A stretch of 37,512 nucleotides of DNA from an uncultured Lentisphaerota bacterium (lineage in GTDB: Bacteria; Verrucomicrobiota; Kiritimatiellia; RFP12; UBA1067). Shown here in pieces: positions 34,767-37,512 of the stretch. A program made the position numbers and the translations under genes. The notes under the pieces are model-generated. The model made no database searches, was not told where the DNA came from, and was given only the letters and a program-made list of their open reading frames with translations. Where the stretch lies: contig ONVK01000022.1 in assembly GCA_900321255.1 (NCBI GenBank), positions 1 to 37,512 of the forward strand, given 5' to 3'. Each line of letters opens with the position of its first letter. The first letter of the stretch is position 1.

Positions 34767-34970
34767 ATGACGGCAAAGGAACTTGGAACGATTATCCAGA
34801 AAACGCGCAAGGCGCAGGGAATGACACAGCCGCAGTTGGCAATGGCGTGCGGCACGGGTATTCGCTTCATAGTTGACCTTGAGGCGGGCAAGGAGACTTG
34901 TCAGCTAGGCAAGGCGCTTCTTGTAGCGCAGATGCTTGGATTGAATATCGAGGTCGCGGGGCAACAGTAA
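34767..34970 (+). CDS. HipB-like XRE-family antitoxin/repressor
   Basis: 67-residue helix-turn-helix protein. TAKELGTIIQKTRKAQGMTQ PQLAMACGTG shows the XRE helix pair, and FIVDLEAGKETCQLGKALLVAQMLG matches HipB-type antitoxins. It normally neutralises HipA and represses its own operon; three likely operators lie upstream. AAGGAGGGG is six bases before the ATG. The partner gene downstream is only a remnant, so this antitoxin appears to be orphaned. Confidence 0.85.
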   Translation: MTAKELGTIIQKTRKAQGMTQPQLAMACGTGIRFIVDLEAGKETCQLGKALLVAQMLGLNIEVAGQQ

Positions 34971-34985
34971 TCTGGGTGCAGACGT

Positions 34986-35243
34986 ATGGAAGAAACACAA
35001 ATCAAGCGTAGCCTCGACATATTCTGGAATGGCAGGATCGTTGGACGCTACGATCTTGTTTCGACTGTATTCTGGCCGGCGCTTGCATCCGCTCCTGCCA
35101 TGAAAATCGGCGGCAGCGACTCGATCAATTCGATACTGTCGGGCCCACAGACCAGCGCGGCGCTTGCCATGCCGCAGGAATGCGAATGCGTACTTGCGAT
35201 AGTCAGGGAGCGGGCCGAAAGGTTGAAAACATATTTGAAGTGA
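34986..35243 (+). pseudogene. HipA-like kinase remnant with internal deletion
   Basis: An 85-residue frame. The start (RSLDIFWNGRIVGRY) resembles the HipA N-terminal domain, while the rest (YDLVSTVFWPALASAPAMKIGG onward, read in two parts) resembles the HipA C-terminal region. Full HipA proteins have about 400-440 residues, so roughly 340 residues, including the ATP-binding and catalytic parts, are gone. The join is in frame near 35046-35056, around GGACGCTACGATCTT. It cannot be an active kinase. Fifteen bases separate it from the hipB-like stop. Assignment rests on remembered family motifs. Confidence 0.65.
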
Positions 35244-35278
35244 TATACAGGCGATGCCCTCGGCCTTTGGCTACCCCC

Positions 35279-35294
35279 AAAAGCGGACGCTTTT
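35279..35294 (+). terminator. Weak hairpin terminator after the hipA remnant
   Basis: AAAAGC-GGAC-GCTTTT followed by one more T. The stem is short and A/T-rich, so efficiency is doubtful. Confidence 0.35.
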
Positions 35295-35349
35295 TCGGCG
35301 GATATGCTCGACCGCACACCGGCCCCCTTGTAACACTCGGAAGGCCGCG

Positions 35350-35426
35350 GGTGGGGGTGGCGAGGTGCGGGAGAAGGAGGGTCGCGGCCAGATTCCCGCT
35401 CTTGGTTCCGCGATTCACGATTTCTG
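35350..35426. repeat. Module-separating repeat, copy 2
   Basis: Nearly identical core to 34551-34621, and extends to a shared CGATTTCTG tail. It lies between the hipBA-like and relB/PIN modules. Followed at 35469-35490 by the second GGGGTCTGTCCCC repeat. Confidence 0.85.
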
Positions 35427-35468
35427 CTTTCCGGACCCCAAAATGCGGTTTGAGCCAATAAAATCAGT

Positions 35469-35490
35469 AGTTTCGCGGGGTCTGTCCCCA
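35469..35490. repeat. GGGGTCTGTCCCC repeat, copy 2
   Basis: GTTTCGCGGGGTCTGTCCCC, one base different from the copy at 34266 over 20 bases. Here it is intergenic. Confidence 0.7.
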
Positions 35491-35554
35491 ATGGAGGCGG
35501 GGTAGGGGCGAAAACGTGGCCTCAAATTAGTGGGTGACACCGATGGCAAATGTA

Positions 35555-35563
35555 TGGTAATAT
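35555..35563 (+). promoter_or_regulatory. Promoter-like element of the relB-like gene
   Basis: TGGTAATAT resembles the window's TGGTATAAT elements and lies 29 bases before the ATG at 35593, which has its own AGGAGGAG ribosome-binding site. Confidence 0.45.
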
Positions 35564-35592
35564 ACTTTCGTTTTGAAATACAGGAGGAGTTT

Positions 35593-35922
35593 ATGACAAC
35601 CACTTTAAGAATAGATGACGGCCTGAAACGCGACTGCGACGCCATTTTTGACGATTTGGGTCTTAGTATGGCTGGCGCGGTAACCATATTCCTTAAGCAG
35701 GTGGTTAAACAGCGCGGCATTCCTTTTGTCATCACATGCGACAGGCAGACATCCGTCGGGCATTTAGAAAATACCGCTGTCATGCTGGCGGAACGTAGTC
35801 GCATGGCTCGGCGTTATGCGGCTGAAATGCGCAACGCGAACGAGCGTGAGTGGACAATGGACGAGATCAACGCAGAAATCAAAGCCGCCCGCAGAGAGCG
35901 CAAGGCGAGGATCAACGGATGA
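35593..35922 (+). CDS. RelB/DinJ-family antitoxin
   Basis: 109-residue protein. TTTLRIDDGLKRDCDAIFDDLGLSMAGAVTIFLKQVV is the ribbon-helix-helix domain of RelB/DinJ antitoxins, followed by KQRGIPFVI; the helical C-terminal tail (AEIKAARRERKARING) would wrap the toxin. It starts at ATG 35593 with AGGAGGAG at ideal spacing. Its stop overlaps the toxin start (ATGA). The gene looks intact although the toxin is broken. Confidence 0.88.
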   Translation: MTTTLRIDDGLKRDCDAIFDDLGLSMAGAVTIFLKQVVKQRGIPFVITCDRQTSVGHLENTAVMLAERSRMARRYAAEMRNANEREWTMDEINAEIKAARRERKARING

Positions 35923-36205
35923 TTTACGCCGTCATTGACACGAATGTAATCATCGTGCGCAGCTGAAACTTGATCCAGCAAAATGCGACTATATCCTCTC
36001 GCTCATACGAGATCAGGCAGAGCCAATGCATCCCGTCCATACCGATGCCTCAATGCCCGATGAGGATGATCGAGTCTTCTTTGAGGTCGCGCTCGCAGGA
36101 CAAGACGTATTCGATTCGCGTCTTGTTACCGGCAACATCAAAGACTACCCAAAGGCGGATTTCGTCGTTTCGCCATCCGAGTTTTGTATTCAATTTGATC
36201 TATGA
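35919..36205 (+). pseudogene. PIN-family toxin remnant with internal deletion
   Basis: Starts MIYAVIDTNVII, the hallmark N-terminus with first catalytic aspartate, in ATGA overlap with the antitoxin. Soon after, the frame hits TGA. In another frame from about 35960 to 36205 the sequence reads LKLDPAKCDYILSLIRDQAEP, then MPDEDDRVFFEVAL and LVTGNIKDYPKADFVVSPSEF (in pieces), the C-terminal half of the same PIN family. About 50-70 middle residues and the reading frame are lost. The product would be about 15 residues, so no toxin activity is expected. Confidence 0.75.
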
Positions 36206-36261
36206 ATGGGTCTCCCGCATTGCGGTGACATATATGTATGTGAGGCGCTGCGCGGGGGCGC

Positions 36262-36315
36262 GGGAGGGGGTGGCGCGGTGCGGGCGAAGGAGGGTTGCGG
36301 CACTAATCCCGTTTT
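36262..36315. repeat. Module-separating repeat, copy 3
   Basis: GGGAGGGGGTGGCGCGGTGC and the following GAAGGAGGGTTGCGGC match copies 1 and 2 with more differences; ends near AATCCCG. It lies between the PIN remnant and the promoter of the ubiquitin unit. Confidence 0.75.
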
Positions 36316-36363
36316 GTGCTGGGCTGGTTCGCCTGACTGTCTCCAAACAGAAGGGGTGGAAAA

Positions 36364-36372
36364 TGGTATAAT
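36364..36372 (+). promoter_or_regulatory. Extended -10 promoter of the SLOG-remnant/ubiquitin unit
   Basis: TGGTATAAT 24 bases before the ATG at 36396. With the upstream gene reduced to a remnant, this promoter now most directly serves the ubiquitin-like gene at 36496. Confidence 0.65.
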
Positions 36373-36401
36373 AACGGCAGAAGGCGTTTCAGCAGATGTT
36401 G

Positions 36402-36499
36402 ATGATCGGCAAAGTTATATCCGGCGGGCAGACCGGGGCGGACAGAGGCGCGTCGCACGATTTATAGAAGATCAAGTCGAGGGGAGCGACTCCAAATGA
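36402..36499 (+). pseudogene. Remnant of a SLOG-type putative molybdenum-carrier gene
   Basis: The first frame reads [17 protein letters not shown] (ATG 36402, or 36396 with two more residues), the signature N-terminus of the putative molybdenum carrier family in the SLOG/YpsA superfamily, then stops at 36467. A second frame gives [16 protein letters not shown] and stops at 36499, plausible as the native C-terminus. About 100 or more residues are missing between them. The second frame's TGA overlaps the ATG of the ubiquitin gene (ATGA), suggesting the two were once translationally coupled. Confidence 0.6.
36475..36491 (+). promoter_or_regulatory. Ribosome-binding site in a small hairpin
   Basis: AGTCG-AGGGGAG-CGACT: a perfect 5-bp stem whose loop is the likely Shine-Dalgarno of the ubiquitin-like gene, nine to ten bases before its ATG. 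Could modulate translation; structure inferred by eye. Confidence 0.45.
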
Positions 36500-37143
36500 C
36501 GAAGATTGTGAGAGCCGTGGTCATGATTGTCACCCTCTGTGTGGGGGCGGAGGCTTTTGCCATGCAGATTTTCGTCAAGACCCAGACAGGCAAGACCATC
36601 ACATTGGAGGTCGAGCCAGGCGACTCCATCGATAACGTCAAGGCGAAGATCCAGGACAAGGAAGGATATCCGCCCAGCGCACAAAGGCTGATCTTCGCGG
36701 GAAAGGTTCTTGAAGACGGACATACACTTGCGGACTACAACATCCAGAAGGAGTCGACACTTCATCTCATCCTGACGTATGGGAACGGCGAACCGGCCAC
36801 GAGTTTCGCCTCCGTAGAACTGACGGGGATAGAGGTAGACGCTGACGGCGGCGTTGCGCTGTCCTTAGACACCGTACTCTCGGCGGGAAGCGCGGACACA
36901 CTTCTTGTCGATTACAATAACACGATCCATGTTGCCACGGATACTACGGTCGAGGGACTTGCTTCAATTGAATCCTTTGATGCCTGTATAGGCCAGCACC
37001 TCGCCGTGGCGACAAACGCCGTCGCGTCTGCTTCCGGCACAGCATCGCAAAGCGTCTCCGTAACGCTTTACCTCCCAGCCTCCTTCGGAGACGCCTGGTT
37101 CTACAAAGTGTTCGCGCTTGAAGAACTGCCAGCCAAGGAATGA
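36496..37143 (+). CDS. Exported ubiquitin-domain protein
   Basis: 215 residues in three parts. Residues 1-22 form a Sec signal peptide ([22 protein letters not shown]-type, cleavage after AFA). Residues 23-98 (36562-36789) are a full ubiquitin fold, starting exactly at ubiquitin Met1: [20 protein letters not shown], then [33 protein letters not shown] and [16 protein letters not shown]. By eye 61 of 76 positions equal human ubiquitin, including all seven lysines, I44, Y59 and H68; L8 is Q and the end LRLRGG is LTYGNG. Residues 99-215 form an unfamiliar beta-rich tail ending [15 protein letters not shown]. Lacking Gly-Gly, it is unlikely to be conjugated; it may mimic or interfere with host ubiquitin. 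No E1, E2, E3 or JAB gene is nearby. Confidence 0.93.
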   Translation: MTKIVRAVVMIVTLCVGAEAFAMQIFVKTQTGKTITLEVEPGDSIDNVKAKIQDKEGYPPSAQRLIFAGKVLEDGHTLADYNIQKESTLHLILTYGNGEPATSFASVELTGIEVDADGGVALSLDTVLSAGSADTLLVDYNNTIHVATDTTVEGLASIESFDACIGQHLAVATNAVASASGTASQSVSVTLYLPASFGDAWFYKVFALEELPAKE

Positions 37144-37161
37144 CAACAAAGGAAAGTTGTG

Positions 37162-37512
37162 ATGATGGATTTGTCGAGAAATGCGGCGATGTTCTACGGA
37201 TGCGAGCATTCGGACTTGAAGCCGACGAACGGCGAGTTTGCGTTCGTCGGGTCGCTCGGCGGTCTGTACCGGCTGCTGCTCACGGCTTCAGGAGAAATGG
37301 AGCGAGTCCAATCCGACCTGCGGGCAATGCTCCATTACGTCGTTTCTCGTGCAGGACATCTTCGGCGGCGAGGTGTACGGCGTTCCGAACGGCGACGGCA
37401 GCTTCCATTGCTTCAACAAAGTGGGCGATGCCGTGTTCGACCTAACAAGCGAGCAGTTCGACCATCAAATTGAATACACGCTGGACTTTCCCCAGAAACG
37501 CGAGATACACTT
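37162..37512 (+). pseudogene. YunG-family gene, frame-broken and cut by window end
   Basis: Two frames together resemble a YunG-family protein. From ATG 37162 one frame gives MDLSRNAAMFYGCEHSDLK and GGLYRLLLTAS, the usual helix before the core. From about 37289 the next frame gives EKWSESNPTCGQCSITSF, LVQDIFGGEVYGVPNG and VFDLTSEQFDHQIEYTL (in pieces), the conserved W-S-x-x-N-P...GQC and QD-x-FGGE motifs, and runs off the end. The segment normally lying between them is missing, so a small deletion plus frameshift is likely, though a sequencing error could explain the shift alone. Function of YunG is unknown. AAAGGAAAG precedes the start. Confidence 0.65.

Noticed and set aside
34551-36315. 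Integron attC sites between accessory genes
   Set aside because: The repeats lack RYYYAAC and GTTRRRY core sites and the expected paired arms, and no integrase is in the window.
35970-36371. 133-codon plus-strand frame
   Set aside because: It runs out of frame across the PIN remnant and repeat copy 3; the PIN reading in another frame gives recognisable conserved motifs.
36496-37143. Eukaryotic contamination as source of the ubiquitin gene
   Set aside because: The gene has a bacterial signal peptide, a bacterial-type promoter and ribosome-binding site, overlaps a bacterial gene remnant and has no introns. A chimeric assembly is still listed as a check.

Overview
The window looks like a chromosomal segment of a high-GC member of the PVC group, most likely a Kiritimatiellota/Lentisphaerae-type bacterium known from a metagenome. 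This is inferred from gene style: a 2012-residue secreted DUF2341/LamG/glycine-rich protein, sialate O-acetylesterase, Rnf subunits, and a DXS with the GDA variant of the cofactor motif. No rRNA or other direct taxonomic marker is present. Every convincing gene lies on the + strand. Many start a few bases downstream of a TGGTATAAT extended -10 promoter, so a large share of transcripts should be leaderless or nearly so.

Layout. 1-3.1 kb: a ParE/GyrB-type topoisomerase subunit between two diverged copies of a structured repeat (19-118 and 2787-2877) whose stems co-vary, then tRNA-Leu(UAA). 3.1-7.4 kb: rnc, tkt and murJ. 7.5-8.4 kb: a lower-GC trio (DUF3990 ART-like protein, small protein, DUF3791) flanked by 37-bp direct repeats. 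8.6-14.6 kb: the giant secreted protein. 14.9-21.7 kb: a GT39-like membrane protein, dxs, a NERD protein, an S41 protease and dapF, joined by 4-bp start/stop overlaps except at the dxs-NERD boundary. 21.8-25.1 kb: rnfA, rnfB, prmC, a NYN-domain protein and a YhcH/YjgK/YiaL protein, followed by a 0.7-kb repeat-rich gap. 25.8-34.3 kb: a parvulin with a His-rich tail, sialate O-acetylesterase, a TrmH-family methyltransferase, a BatA/B-like VWA protein, a NifU-like protein, iorB, paaK, luxS, tRNA-Val(UAC) and a Gfo/Idh/MocA oxidoreductase.

The last 3.2 kb (34.3-37.5 kb) differ in character: lower GC, small accessory genes, and three copies of a ~50-75-bp repeat, one ahead of each module. They hold a hipB-like antitoxin with a hipA remnant, a relB-like antitoxin with a PIN toxin remnant, a remnant of a SLOG-type putative molybdenum-carrier gene, and a YunG-family gene with a frame break. 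Each damaged gene keeps both ends but has lost its middle. Among them sits an intact gene for an exported protein: a signal peptide joined directly to a ubiquitin domain about 80% identical to human ubiquitin (61 of 76 positions by eye, all seven lysines kept), then a ~117-residue beta-rich tail in place of the conjugating Gly-Gly end. This is the most striking content of the window.

At a smaller scale, 7-bp tandem arrays sit in four intergenic gaps (18104, 22360, 26709 and 29189), and one of them supplies the dxs stop codon. Alignments, identities and structures were made by eye; no search or folding program was run.
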